A stretch of DNA of 64,000 nt from CAVQHY01 sp963712465. Lineage in GTDB: Bacteria; Actinomycetota; Thermoleophilia; Gaiellales; Gaiellaceae. The first letter of the stretch is position 1. Every line of letters starts with the position of its first letter. Location: NCBI GenBank assembly GCA_963712465.1, contig CAVQHY010000006.1, positions 977,223 to 1,041,222 on the forward strand, given 5' to 3'. Shown piece by piece: positions 1 through 8,905 of this stretch. The notes below the pieces were generated by a model. The model did not search any database. It had not been told where the DNA came from and was given only the letters and a program-made list of their open reading frames with translations. The translations under genes and the position numbers were made by a program.

Positions 1-24
1 CCGCAGCGAAGAGGAGGAGGATCG

Positions 25-1464
25 ATGGCTACGACCGTGCCGGACCCGAGGCGCTGGAAGGCACTTGCCGTCCTCGGCGTCGCGTACCTGATGGTCGTCC
101 TCGACGTGTCGATCGTGAACGTCGCGCTGCCCTCGATCCAGACGGATCTCGACTTCGCCCCCGAGGATCTCCAGTGGGTCGTGAGCGCCTACGCGCTGAC
201 GTTCGGCGGCTTCCTACTGCTCGGAGGGCGCATGGGTGACCTCCGAGGGCGTCGGCGCCTCTTCATGGCCGGTCTCCTGCTGTTCTCGATCTTCTCGCTC
301 CTCTGCGGTCTCTCCCAGACCTCCGGGATGCTGATCGCGGCCCGGGCGCTTCAGGGCGCGGCGGCCGCCGTCCTGGCGCCGTCCGTTTTCTCGATCACAG
401 CTGTGACATTCGCCGAGGGGTCGGAGCGAAACAAGGCGCTCGGCATCCTCGGCGGCATCGCAGGCTCGGGTGCCGCGATCGGGGTCCTCCTCGGGGGCGT
501 GCTGACCGAGTACGTCGGGTGGCAATGGATCTTCTTCGTCAACGTGCCGATCGGGCTCGCCGCGCTCTTCTTTGTGCCGCGGTTCGTGCGTGAAAGCCGC
601 GCCGACGGGATGGCGCGTCACTTCGATGTGGCCGGGGCGATCACGGTCACCGCGAGCCTGATGCTCTTCGTCTACGGGCTGACCCAGTCGAACAACGTCG
701 GCTGGGGATCGGCACAAACGATCGGCGTGCTCATCGCGTCGGCCGTGCTGATGATCGCGTTCCTCGTGATCGAGTCCCGTTCCAAGTCGCCGCTCGTCCC
801 GCTCTCGATCTTCCGCCGCCGGACCGTCGCGGGGGCGAACATCGTCGGGCTGATCCTCGGGACGATGGTGTTCGGGATGTTCTTCCTGCTCTCGCTCTAC
901 ATGCAGCAGGTGCTCGGTTTCTCGGCGCTGAAGACCGGGGTCGGCTACCTCGCTGTCGCGCTGACCGCGATCGTCGCCTCGGGCCTGGCCCAGGCGCTCG
1001 TGACGCGGGTCGGCGTGAAGCCGATCCTCGCCTCAGGGATGGTGCTCCTCGGCGCGGGGCTCGCGTGGTTCTCGCAGGTGTCGGTCGACGGCACGTACGT
1101 GCAGGACCTGCTGCCCGGCTTCATCCTCGTCGGCGTCGGGCTCGGCTTCTCCTTCGTGCCCGTCTCGATCGCCGCGCTCGCGGGTGCGACCGGAGCACAG
1201 GCGGGCCTCCAGTCGGGCTTGATCAACACGGCACAGCAGATCGGCGGGGCGCTCGGGCTCGCCCTGCTGACGACCGTGTCGACGACCCGGACCGAGAACC
1301 TCCTCGCGGACGGAATCCCTGCTCCGGTCGCTCTGACGGACGGGTTCAGCCTCGCCTTCTGGGTCGGGGCGGGCTTCGCCGTGATCGGGCTCCTCGCGAC
1401 GCTGATCGCGCTCCGACGCGACGACCTGCGGATGGAGCAGGCGCCCGCCGGCGCGGTCATGTAA
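25..1464 (+). CDS. MFS drug-efflux transporter, DHA2 (EmrB/QacA) type
   Basis: A 479-residue, very hydrophobic protein with about 14 predicted membrane spans, the usual size of proton-driven DHA2 multidrug exporters. Near residues 31-37 it has the VNVALP-type segment typical of this family. Motif A (GGRMGDLRGRRR) lies at about residues 67-78, and a motif-C-like glycine-rich stretch (GSGAAIGVLLGG) at about 147-158. The ATG is preceded by a purine-rich ribosome site (gaggaggagg). The gene opens the window, so any upstream partner such as a TetR regulator is unseen. Export role is known for the family; the substrate cannot be read from sequence. Confidence 0.93.
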   Translation: MATTVPDPRRWKALAVLGVAYLMVVLDVSIVNVALPSIQTDLDFAPEDLQWVVSAYALTFGGFLLLGGRMGDLRGRRRLFMAGLLLFSIFSLLCGLSQTSGMLIAARALQGAAAAVLAPSVFSITAVTFAEGSERNKALGILGGIAGSGAAIGVLLGGVLTEYVGWQWIFFVNVPIGLAALFFVPRFVRESRADGMARHFDVAGAITVTASLMLFVYGLTQSNNVGWGSAQTIGVLIASAVLMIAFLVIESRSKSPLVPLSIFRRRTVAGANIVGLILGTMVFGMFFLLSLYMQQVLGFSALKTGVGYLAVALTAIVASGLAQALVTRVGVKPILASGMVLLGAGLAWFSQVSVDGTYVQDLLPGFILVGVGLGFSFVPVSIAALAGATGAQAGLQSGLINTAQQIGGALGLALLTTVSTTRTENLLADGIPAPVALTDGFSLAFWVGAGFAVIGLLATLIALRRDDLRMEQAPAGAVM

Positions 1465-1514
1465 CGCGCAGTTGGGCGCTCTCCCACATCGTCACTGAGC
1501 CGTCAACGTCCTCG

Positions 1515-1532
1515 CGACCCCGGCTGGGGTCG
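1515..1532. terminator. Stem-loop between convergent genes
   Basis: A perfect 7-bp stem (CGACCCC / GGGGTCG) with a 4-base loop in the 98-bp gap between the MFS gene and the convergent glycosyltransferase gene. No long T-run follows, so it is at most a weak bidirectional terminator. Confidence 0.4.
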
Positions 1533-1562
1533 TCAGACCGAACCGCTCGTGGCGACGCGCGA

Positions 1563-2231
1563 TCAGCGCTGCGGCGGGTAGTCGCGCACGAGCCGTGCGG
1601 CTGAGGCGCCGGCCCGATAGAGGAGCTTGATCCTGGCGACCCTGACGAACGTCCGCAGCTCGCCGTCGCGGCGATGGCGCCTCGCGGACGTGATGACCGA
1701 GAGCGGGAGGAGGGCGAAGCGTCCTTCGCGGCGCAGGCGACGGACAAGCTCGTAGTCCTCCATCAGCGGCAGGGGCTGGTAGCCGCCGAGGCGCGAGAAG
1801 GCCGCGCGGGAGACGAAGATCGCCTGGTCGCCGTAGGCGGTCCGGCTCAGTCGCGAGACGACGGCGGCGATCCGGCCGGTGAGCCCCGTTCGGGTGTCGA
1901 AGCGCAGGCGAAATGCCCCGCCGTCTGCGACCTCGAGTGCCGAGCGCACGGCCCCTCCGGCGCCGTCGGGAAGCACCGTGTCGGCGTGAAGGAAGAGGAG
2001 GATCTCCCCCTGCGCGATTGCTGCCCCGGCGTTCATCGCCTCAGCTCGGCTTCCGGGCGCGACGAGGACGTGCGCGCCGGCCGCTCGTGCGCACTCGGCC
2101 GTTCCGTCGGCGCTGTCGCCGTCCGCCACGATCACCTCACAGGGCGCGAGCGTGCTTCGGGCCGAGGCAATCGCCCTGGCGACCGTATCTGGCTCCTTCA
2201 GCGTGGGGATCACGACCGAGATCGTCGTCAA
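1563..2231 (-). CDS. Family 2 glycosyltransferase (TIGR04283-like)
   Basis: About 222 residues. The N-terminus reads as a GT-A fold: ISVVIPTLKE, then VIVADGDSADGT around residue 35, and FLHADTVLP around residue 80, which takes the place of the DxD metal/sugar-nucleotide site. The match is to the TIGR04283 group, sometimes called rSAM/selenodomain-associated transferase 2. I chose the TTG at 2229-2231 because it sits directly before the conserved first strand and overlaps the stop codon of the upstream DoxX gene, implying translational coupling. Longer in-frame starts add only low-complexity Arg/Ala sequence. Acceptor unknown. Confidence 0.82.
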   Translation of the reverse strand: MTTISVVIPTLKEPDTVARAIASARSTLAPCEVIVADGDSADGTAECARAAGAHVLVAPGSRAEAMNAGAAIAQGEILLFLHADTVLPDGAGGAVRSALEVADGGAFRLRFDTRTGLTGRIAAVVSRLSRTAYGDQAIFVSRAAFSRLGGYQPLPLMEDYELVRRLRREGRFALLPLSVITSARRHRRDGELRTFVRVARIKLLYRAGASAARLVRDYPPQR

Positions 2232-2734
2232 GGCCTGCTCCTGCGCAGGCGGCGCAGCGCGGGCTCGACGCTCAGCCGCTCGCCCGCCGGCCCGACGAGG
2301 CAGGCGAGGTTCAGGGCGATCAGCATCAGGTAGGTGAAGACCCACTCGTTCGGCGCCTGAACGACGAGGAGCGTGATGATCACCGCCTGAACCGTGCCGA
2401 CGAGGGCGCCGACGCGGGTGAGGACCCCGAGCGTCAGGAGGACTCCGGCGACGAGCTCGACGGCGAACACGAGCGATCCGAAGAGCGTGTAGTGGGGGAT
2501 GACGGCATCGCTCACGAAGTCGCGAAGCGGCGCGCCGAGGGCGTACTCCTCCGCGCGGCGGAAGTTGTAGAGCAGCCCCTCGGGGTCGTCGCGCCCGAAG
2601 TCGGGCGGCAGCTTCCAGCTGAGGTTCGCGAGCCAGATCAGGCCCGTGAAGATCCTCAGGCCGGCGAGGACGAGGGCGGCGTCGAGAAACGGAGGGCTCG
2701 CTCCCCGCGCAGCGGTGCGGCGCGGCTCGCTCAG
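2228..2734 (-). CDS. DoxX/DoxD-family membrane protein
   Basis: About 168 residues with four hydrophobic spans. It begins near LRIFTGLIWLANLSWKLP, contains VELVAGVLLTLGVLTRVG, and ends near EWVFTYLMLIALN. This is the DoxX/TQO small-subunit fold, a membrane protein linked to quinone or thiosulfate redox systems in some bacteria. No ATG, GTG or TTG is available near the expected start. A CTG overlaps the TGA of the upstream acyl-CoA dehydrogenase gene (CTGA), so the start is uncertain. It sits in the middle of a three-gene minus-strand operon with overlapping ends. Confidence 0.7.
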   Translation of the reverse strand: MSEPRRTAARGASPPFLDAALVLAGLRIFTGLIWLANLSWKLPPDFGRDDPEGLLYNFRRAEEYALGAPLRDFVSDAVIPHYTLFGSLVFAVELVAGVLLTLGVLTRVGALVGTVQAVIITLLVVQAPNEWVFTYLMLIALNLACLVGPAGERLSVEPALRRLRRSRP

Positions 2735-3876
2735 AAGAGCGGCTGCCCGGTCAGCGTCTTCCCGAGCAGGTCGACGAGGACGTCCGTCGTCGGGGCCATG
2801 ACCGCCGCGGCGCGCGAGTCCCGGAAGAGCCGCTCGAGGGGCAGGTGCTTCGAGTACGCGGCCCCGCCGCAGACGCGCATCGCCGCGTCGGCGACCTCGA
2901 TCGCCATCTCGGCCGTCGCCGCCTTGAGGCCGAGGATCCCGAGCTGGGCGTCGGGCGCACCGGCGTCGAGCTGATGGGCGACCTCGTAGAGAAACGCCCT
3001 GGCCGCCTGGTGTCGCACCTTTGCCTGGCCGAGTCGCGCTCGGATCGTCGGCAGGTCGGCCAGCGTTGATCCCACGTGCTCGAGCCGCGCCCCGGAGACG
3101 TGGGCCGCGGCGAGCTCGAGCGCGCTCGCGGAGAGCCCCACGCAGCAGGCCCCGCAGCCGAGCACGAACCACGGCAGCGTCCCGCTCATCATCAGCCCGA
3201 ACCCCCCGGCTGCGTCGCCGAGCCGCCGGTCGGTCGAGACGCGGACGTCCCGCATGCGCACCGGCGAAGAGCCGTTGCCGCGCATGCCGAGGCCGTCGAA
3301 CGGCTCGAGCGGCTCGAGCCCGGGTGTCTCGCGGGGAAGGAGGTAGAGCTCCGTCACGAGCGGGTCGTCGGAGCCCGGCGCGCCCACGGCCGTGACATAC
3401 GAATCGGCCTCCTCGGCTGCGGTGACCCACGACTTGTCGGCGTCAAAGCGCACCCCGTCTCCTTCGTGGACGGCCCGCGATACCTGTGCCCAGAAATGGC
3501 TGCGGGAGCCGTGCTCCGAGAAGGCGATCGTCGTCAGGTGCTCGCCGGCGGCGAGCTCGCGAAGCGCCTCGGCCTTCGGGCCGTCGTCGTCCGCGGCGGT
3601 CCCGGCGACGAGCGTCCGGGTGGCGACGACGTGCATCGTGTAGACCATTCCCGTCGAGCCGCAGGCGCCCGCGACCTGCTCGATCGCGCCGGCGATCGCG
3701 ACCGCGCTGCCACCTGCGCCCCCGTACTCGCTCGGGACGCCCAGCCCGAGCAGGCCGGCCGCCCGAAGCGCCTCGAGGCTCTCGGTGGGGAAGCGGGCTT
3801 CGCGATCGACCTCGGCAGCGTACGAGCCGATCGCGTCGGTGGGGACGGCGGTCGCGGTGGCGACGGCGAAGCTCAT
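2731..3876 (-). CDS. Acyl-CoA dehydrogenase family flavoprotein
   Basis: About 381 residues. It has the N-terminal helical domain, then the FAD/substrate segment TIAFSEHGSRSHFW at about residue 117. The middle beta-domain and the C-terminal helical bundle with MRVCGGAAYSKHLPLERLFRDSR follow, the classical FAD-contacting tail of this superfamily. The start is the ATG preceded by an excellent ribosome site (caggaggtgcgcgtc), 42 bases inside a longer GTG option. The catalytic base position is not obvious, so it could be a desulfurisation-type or other flavin-dependent relative rather than a beta-oxidation enzyme. First gene of the operon with DoxX and the glycosyltransferase. Confidence 0.85.
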   Translation of the reverse strand: MSFAVATATAVPTDAIGSYAAEVDREARFPTESLEALRAAGLLGLGVPSEYGGAGGSAVAIAGAIEQVAGACGSTGMVYTMHVVATRTLVAGTAADDDGPKAEALRELAAGEHLTTIAFSEHGSRSHFWAQVSRAVHEGDGVRFDADKSWVTAAEEADSYVTAVGAPGSDDPLVTELYLLPRETPGLEPLEPFDGLGMRGNGSSPVRMRDVRVSTDRRLGDAAGGFGLMMSGTLPWFVLGCGACCVGLSASALELAAAHVSGARLEHVGSTLADLPTIRARLGQAKVRHQAARAFLYEVAHQLDAGAPDAQLGILGLKAATAEMAIEVADAAMRVCGGAAYSKHLPLERLFRDSRAAAVMAPTTDVLVDLLGKTLTGQPLF

Positions 3877-4004
3877 GACGCGCACCTCCTGTCGGTGGGC
3901 CGCCAACGGTAGCGACACAGCTTGGGGTGGGGCAGTCGATCGCGTGGTGCTCAGTCGCGGCGAACCGTCGCTCGATCGAGCACAGCGCCCCCCATCAAGT
4001 ACGC

Positions 4005-4205
4005 GAAGCAGGGTGAGAGCGTCAGCCTGGCTCTCCAGCGTGATCGTCTCGCCTGACGAGATCGCCTGTCTGACACGGTCGGCTGTGGACTCGTAGCGCT
4101 AGAGATCCCGTCCGCCCCGGGTCGGTGGAGCGAATGCACGAGCAGTTCCGCGTCCTCGACCATGATCGTCACGTGTGTGTCGTCGATGAGGAACGTGACG
4201 GGGTT
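4005..4205 (-). pseudogene. Frameshifted small unknown protein
   Basis: Two coding-like pieces line up in neighbouring minus-strand frames. The first reads VTFLIDDTHVTIMVEDAELL and on to HSLHRPGADG. The second, after a one-base shift near 4096, reads RYESTADRVRQAISSGETIT and ends ESQADALTLLRVLD. Together they would make a compact acidic protein of about 70-80 residues. I do not recognise the family. No convincing start codon is visible, and the second frame runs open into the acyl-CoA dehydrogenase leader. It could be a decayed gene or a one-base sequence error. Confidence 0.35.
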
Positions 4206-4530
4206 GTTGCGGATGAGTCTCTCAGGATATGGCCGACGAGGATGCTGTGTATCGTGGCGGCACGTGGCCGGGGATCGACGCCTGCCGGCGGTTGTCGCTC
4301 GAACGCGCGACGAACGAATGGTGCCGACGATCGTTCTGCGAGCCGCGGCCACACGAGCACGGCCCTCCGGCGCGACGATCCTCGCATGCTGCATCAGGGG
4401 TTTCCCCGATTCGCCGGACACGGCGTGGCGGAAAACTCTCATACGCCGTGAAGACGTCGGTTCCGTCCGTGAAGCCGAGCCGGGGCCGGCCGTGCGATGT
4501 GAGTGCTGAGCTCGCGAGGGGCCCCGGTCG
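4206..4530. other. Non-coding or unassigned stretch before prs
   Basis: Open frames exist on both strands but none has protein-like composition, a ribosome site or a recognisable motif. I see no RNA gene. The promoter for the downstream ribose-phosphate pyrophosphokinase gene should lie in its distal part. Confidence 0.5.
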
Positions 4531-5529
4531 ATGCTAGGCCGGCTGAGACAGCGGAGTGGGCGGTGGCCCCGAGGTGCGCCGCTCCTCTTTGCCGGCCGCT
4601 CGAATCCCGAGCTCGCTCGCCGGATCGCCGAGCGGCTCGGCGTCCGGGTCGGCTCCGTAGAGCTCGAGACCTTCGCGAACGGCGAGCAGTACTGCCGGTA
4701 CGGCGACTCGGTTCGGGGCGGCGACGTCTATCTCCTACAGTCCGGCTCAATGCCGGTGAACGACCATGTCCTCGAGCTGCTGGTCATGATCAACGCCGCT
4801 CGGCTCGCCTCGGCCCGCCGCATCACGGCCGTCCTGCCGCTGCTTCCCTACGCGCGCCAGGACAAGAAGTCGGCGCCGCGCGAGCCGATCACCGCCCGGC
4901 TCTTCGCCGACCTGGTCGAGGCCGCCGGCGCCGACCGGGTCCTCACCATGGACCTCCACGCCGGCCAGATCCAGGGCTTCTTCAGGATCCCCGTCGATCA
5001 CATGACGGCGCTGCCCCTGTTTGCCTCCTACTACCGGGCTGCGGGGCTCGGCGGGCCGGGCGCTGTATCCGTGTCCCCCGATCTGGGTCGGGTCAAGGCA
5101 GGGCGCCGCTTTGCGCACATGCTCGGCTCGCAGCTCGCGATCGTCACGAAGGTTCGGCCGGCGCACGAGCGAGCCGTCGCGGTCGAGGTGATCGGAGACG
5201 TCCGCGGACGGGTGGCGCTCGTCGGCGACGACATGATCGTGACGGGCGGGACGCTGGCCGCGGCCGCGGCCGCGCTCCGAGACGGTGGCGCAACGGACGT
5301 CCGGGCGTTTGCGACCCACGCCCTGTTCTCACCGGCGGGTCTCGAGATCCTCGATCGGAGCGCGCTCAGCGAGGTGGTGGTCACGGACACGGTCGCGCTC
5401 GAGCCGGCAGCTCTTCCCGACAAGGTCAAGGTGCTCACGGTGTCCGACCTCCTGGCCCGGACGATCGGCAGCGTCGCCGCGGAGCGCTCCGTCTCGGCGA
5501 TCTTCAGCGGTGAGAACGAGCTGTTCTGA
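4531..5529 (+). CDS. prs: Ribose-phosphate pyrophosphokinase
   Basis: 332 residues, matching the roughly 310-330 of the family. It makes PRPP from ribose-5-phosphate and ATP in the cytoplasm, feeding purine, pyrimidine, histidine, tryptophan and NAD synthesis. Visible motifs are FANGEQYCRYGDSVRGGDVY (about residue 49), the flexible ATP loop LLPYARQDKKSAPREPI (about 108), the metal site VLTMDLHAGQIQGFF (about 136) and the PRPP-binding loop ALVGDDMIVTGGTL (about 229). The motif normally read VDDxxxTGGT has G in place of V before DD. The N-terminal residues before LLFAGRSNPELA are poorly conserved, so the start could be slightly downstream. Confidence 0.92.
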   Translation: MLGRLRQRSGRWPRGAPLLFAGRSNPELARRIAERLGVRVGSVELETFANGEQYCRYGDSVRGGDVYLLQSGSMPVNDHVLELLVMINAARLASARRITAVLPLLPYARQDKKSAPREPITARLFADLVEAAGADRVLTMDLHAGQIQGFFRIPVDHMTALPLFASYYRAAGLGGPGAVSVSPDLGRVKAGRRFAHMLGSQLAIVTKVRPAHERAVAVEVIGDVRGRVALVGDDMIVTGGTLAAAAAALRDGGATDVRAFATHALFSPAGLEILDRSALSEVVVTDTVALEPAALPDKVKVLTVSDLLARTIGSVAAERSVSAIFSGENELF

Positions 5530-5531
5530 CG

Positions 5532-5565
5532 AGAACGGCTCAACGATGACGGGTTGGGCCGTTCT
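5532..5565 (+). terminator. Intrinsic terminator after prs
   Basis: Inverted repeat AGAACGGC ... GCCGTTCT with a further CAAC/GTTG pairing inside, starting three bases after the prs stop codon and followed by a short T-containing tail (TTCTTGCT). Good stem but weak U-tract. Confidence 0.6.
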
Positions 5566-5780
5566 TGCTACCGGAGCTTTCTACCGAGTCTCGTCCGAGC
5601 GCCAGGGTCGAATTCCCGATCCCGCACCTGGCCATCGCCTGCGCGTCCTCCCGACGAACCGGTCGATCACGTACCTAACGAGCGAAGGTTCGCTGTCGTC
5701 TCGAGTGTCGCGGACGCCGTAAGCCTTCGCGGGCCTGCCCGCACTCGAGTCGCGGCCGGCCGCCTGGGCTCGCGTTCAGG

Positions 5781-6140
5781 CTACTGCCTTGCGTATTGGG
5801 CCAGCCTCCGAAATCGACGGCAACGCAGGGCTCGTCACCGACAACCCAGGCGTCATCGCCCGGTTCGATTGAGACGACGTCGCCGGGAGTGATCTCACCC
5901 TCGGTGCCGTCCTCGATCGCGACCTTCATCCGTCCCGAGAGGCAGGTAGAGCAAGTGCGGGGCCTGGCAGCTCTCGGTGCCGGCGATCGGTTTGATGTGC
6001 TCGAACCAACGCCAACCCGGCTCGAAGGTTCCGAAGATCACCGGGTGACCGCCTACATTTATGACGTTGGCGTTGCCCTTGTCGGCAAACGGCCGCGCTT
6101 CAACCGGGGACGCGAAGCTCTTGATCTCGAGTCCGGCCAC
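5781..6140 (-). pseudogene. Small cupin protein broken by two frameshifts
   Basis: The N-terminal piece starts at a GTG with a GGAGGA ribosome site. It reads KSFASPVEARPF, then VGGHPVIFGTFEPGWRW and GTESCQAPHLLYL. A one-base shift near 5940 continues as SGRMKVAIEDGTEGEITPGD, then AWVVGDEPCVAVDFGG. A second shift near 5797 is needed to reach a family-like end AQYARQ followed by TAG at 5781. Restored, it would be a single-domain cupin of about 119 residues, of the type widespread in actinobacteria and of unknown substrate. With each break apparently a single base, sequence error is as likely as real decay. Confidence 0.7.
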
Positions 6141-6735
6141 AGTCTCCTCCTCAACGTTTACGTGTGTCAGATGCCCGCGGCGCTACCACGACCCTGCGGG
6201 ATGCCGCCGGCAGCCTGGCGGCGAATGTCTCATTCCGTCGTATGCGAACATACGTGCGCTACCTCGCAGGGGCACGCCTGGGCGCACTTCGACCGCCGCG
6301 CCCTCGATCACCCTCGAAGGCGAAGAGGAGGGCGGCCGGCGTCTCCCGGCATCTGCCGGACGCCGGGATCGTTTCTTTCAGGGTTGCGAGCGGGCCGGTG
6401 TGCGTGCCCGTCACGTCAGTTCCACCGCCACCGTGTCCGCGGCTGAGCCGTCCTCAGCCGGGCGTGCCGCCGTCGCGCTCGGCGAATCCGCCACCGTCGT
6501 CGGCGCGAAGGCGCTCGGCGTACTCCGCGAGCCGGGCGGCAACGAGGGCGTGCACCGTCCCTTGCCGATACGAGCCGGCGCGGCGCCGGGTTCCGGCCGG
6601 CCTCACCGGCACACCTGGGAGTCCTTGCGACGCGGTTCAGGCGATCGTCATGTCGGAGCGAATGCGGCTCTCCGCTGACTCCAATCCGTGGCGTCCCCGA
6701 TGCCGAGGTCGACGGTGTGTGCCAGGCTCGCGTGC
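6141..6735. other. Intergenic stretch without a supportable gene
   Basis: Open frames here are Arg/Pro/Ser-rich, as in non-coding GC-rich DNA. A short hairpin (CGTATG, four-base loop, CATACG) lies at 6239-6254. Nothing else stands out. Confidence 0.5.
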
Positions 6736-8061
6736 ATGGGTGCGTTCGGCCGCGCTGTGACCTCAGGGCTGGTGTTCGAGGACCGGCGCGATGCAGGCAG
6801 AAGGCTCGCGAAGGCCCTTCGCCGAGAGCCGCTCGAGGACGCGATCGTGGTCGGCCTCGCCCGCGGCGGGGTGGTGGTCGCGGCGGAGGTCGCCCGAGCG
6901 CTGCGACTTCCCATGGACGCTCTCGCCGTGCGCAAGGTCGGCCATCCGTTCCAGCCCGAGTATGCGATCGGAGCGGTCACCCCCGGCGGCGCAGCGTACG
7001 TGCGCGGGAGGGAGGGGCTTGGCGAGGAGGAGCTCGCCGCCGCCGTCGGCGAGGCTCGCGCGAAAGCGGATCGGCTCGACGCACGGTTGCACGGCGCGCA
7101 CGCTCCGATCGGCGTCGCCGGCCGGACGTGCCTGCTCGTCGATGACGGTCTTGCCACCGGAGCGACGATGCGCGCCGCCGTCGGCTGGGCGAGGGCGGCC
7201 GGCGCCCGCCGCATCGTCGTGGCCGTGCCGGTCGGCGCTCCCGAGAGCGTCGCCGAGCTCGAGCAGGAGGCCGACGAGGTCGTGTGCCTCGAGCGGCCCC
7301 CGTGGTTCGCCGCCGTCGGCCTCTGGTACGAGGAGTTCGGTCAGGTGTCCGACGAGGAGGTGATCGCCCTGCTCAAGAGGTCGAAGCGAAACTCGCCTGC
7401 GCGAGCACACGCGCAGATCCCCACGGGCGGCGCTGTCGAGCTGCCTGCCGACCTGACCGTCCCTGCCGAGCCGATGGGCTGGGTGGTGTTCGCCCACGGG
7501 AGCGGCTCCAGCCGGCGAAGCCCGCGCAACATCGAGGTTGCCGGCACGCTCAACGAGGCGGGGATCGCCACGCTTCTGCTCGATCTGCTGACGCATGACG
7601 AGGAGCTCGACCGCGCCAACGTCTTCGACATCGAGCTGCTCGCTGGGCGGCTCGTCGCGGCGACACGATGGCTCCGGGCACGGCCGGAAGGCAAGGGGCT
7701 CCCGATCGGCTACTTCGGCGCGAGCACGGGCGCGGCCGCTGCGCTCTGGGCGGCCGCGGAGCCCGGCGGCGAGGTCGCCGCCGTCGTCTCGCGTGGCGGA
7801 CGACCCGACCTCGCCCGGCCGCTGCTCGAGCATGTCCGCGCTCCGACGCTACTCATCGTCGGTGGGGCGGACACGACCGTGCTCGAGCTCAACCGCGACG
7901 CGGCTGACCGGCTTCGGTGCGAGCACCACCTCGCCGTCGTCCCGGGCGCGACCCACCTCTTCGAGGAGCCCGGTGCGCTGGAGCGAGTCGCCGAGCTCGC
8001 GCGCGACTGGTTTACACGGCACTTCAGGGCCGCGATCGAGGTGCGCTCGTCTCGAGCGTGA
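6736..8061 (+). CDS. Phosphoribosyltransferase fused to alpha/beta hydrolase
   Basis: About 441 residues in two domains. Residues 1-215 are a type I phosphoribosyltransferase: FEDRRDAGRRLAKAL, VGLARGGVVVAAEVA, and the PRPP loop CLLVDDGLATGATMRAA near residue 135. Residues 225-440 are a dienelactone-hydrolase-like alpha/beta hydrolase: VVFAHGSGSSRRSP (oxyanion region), the nucleophile elbow GYFGASTGAAAAL near residue 330, an acid around VGGADTTVLEL and the His in VPGATHLFEEPGALE. The same fusion is known in other bacteria but its physiological substrate is unclear. The first domain may act on a nucleobase or be regulatory. ATG at 6736 chosen; a GTG slightly downstream is possible. Confidence 0.85.
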   Translation: MGAFGRAVTSGLVFEDRRDAGRRLAKALRREPLEDAIVVGLARGGVVVAAEVARALRLPMDALAVRKVGHPFQPEYAIGAVTPGGAAYVRGREGLGEEELAAAVGEARAKADRLDARLHGAHAPIGVAGRTCLLVDDGLATGATMRAAVGWARAAGARRIVVAVPVGAPESVAELEQEADEVVCLERPPWFAAVGLWYEEFGQVSDEEVIALLKRSKRNSPARAHAQIPTGGAVELPADLTVPAEPMGWVVFAHGSGSSRRSPRNIEVAGTLNEAGIATLLLDLLTHDEELDRANVFDIELLAGRLVAATRWLRARPEGKGLPIGYFGASTGAAAALWAAAEPGGEVAAVVSRGGRPDLARPLLEHVRAPTLLIVGGADTTVLELNRDAADRLRCEHHLAVVPGATHLFEEPGALERVAELARDWFTRHFRAAIEVRSSRA

Positions 8062-8112
8062 TCAGGCGGTTCGCCGCGCTCGAGCTCGAGGAGAAGCGCC
8101 CGGCAGCCATGC

Positions 8113-8868
8113 TCACGACGTCTCGAGGTCGCGTCGCTCGACGAGCAGTGAGCCGGCCGCAAGGACGCCCAACGCCGCCGCGACCACGACGAGGAGTCCC
8201 AGCCCGTCGACGCCGGATCGAAGGGGCGACGTGCCCATGAGCCAAAACGGCGAAAGGAAGCGGAAGGGGTCGAGCCAGCCTGCGAGCTCGTGGAGGCCGC
8301 TGACGAGATAGGCGGCTGCTGCGGCGGCGGCGGGGACGCCGATCGCGAGCGCGCGACTCGGGATGCCTGCGCCGACCGCGAGCGCCATCCAGCCGTAGAG
8401 GAGGCCGAGCGTGGCTAGAGAGGCGAGTGCGGCGGCGATCCGCCCGAGCGAGAGATCGAGGCCGACGAGCGGATCGAACAGCACGAGCGCGATCCCGACG
8501 GTCACGCATACGACGACGATCTCGCCGCCCACGGCAGCGCCCTTGGCGAGCACCGCGTCGCGTCGCCGAACGGGATAGGCGAGAACGAGCTCGAGCCTGC
8601 CCGCGTCCTCCTCGCCGGCGAAGGCGCGCGCGCCCGACGAAATCGCGATCACGAGTACGAGCAGGGGCAGCATGAGGCTGAAGAGCTCGATGTCGAGATA
8701 GCCGGCGCCGGAGGTGATGTCGCCGCCCTCTCCGATGCCGAAGAGCGACTTGAGGACGTCCGGGTAGTTCTCGACGAGCTTGTTGAAGTCGGGGGAGCTC
8801 TCGATCGAAGGGAAGATCGCGGTCACGAGGCCGACGTAGGCGACGATGCCGACGCACCATCCGATCAA
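8113..8868 (-). CDS. ABC-2 type exporter permease
   Basis: 251 residues with about six membrane spans (for example YLDIELFSLMLPLLVLVIAI and LASLATLGLLYGWMALAV). The segment ISSGARAFAGEEDAGRLELV matches the conserved cytosolic loop of ABC-2 permeases, including EExGRLE. It lies 37 bp downstream of the matching ATPase gene, on the same strand. The TTG at 8868 is the first standard start. However, conserved-looking sequence (TAAELVRRGLRDHRRA) extends upstream in frame to just beyond the ATPase stop, so the true start may be a non-standard codon or be hidden by a base error. Confidence 0.83.
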   Translation of the reverse strand: MIGWCVGIVAYVGLVTAIFPSIESSPDFNKLVENYPDVLKSLFGIGEGGDITSGAGYLDIELFSLMLPLLVLVIAISSGARAFAGEEDAGRLELVLAYPVRRRDAVLAKGAAVGGEIVVVCVTVGIALVLFDPLVGLDLSLGRIAAALASLATLGLLYGWMALAVGAGIPSRALAIGVPAAAAAAAYLVSGLHELAGWLDPFRFLSPFWLMGTSPLRSGVDGLGLLVVVAAALGVLAAGSLLVERRDLETS

Positions 8869-8905
8869 CGCACGCCGATGGTCGCGCAGGCCGCGTCGGA
8901 CGAGC

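Noticed and set aside
1563..2231. Functional link of the TIGR04283-type glycosyltransferase to the selenocysteine locus
   Set aside because: The family nickname mentions selenodomain proteins, but the gene is 15 kb from the sel genes in an unrelated operon and no selenodomain protein is visible.
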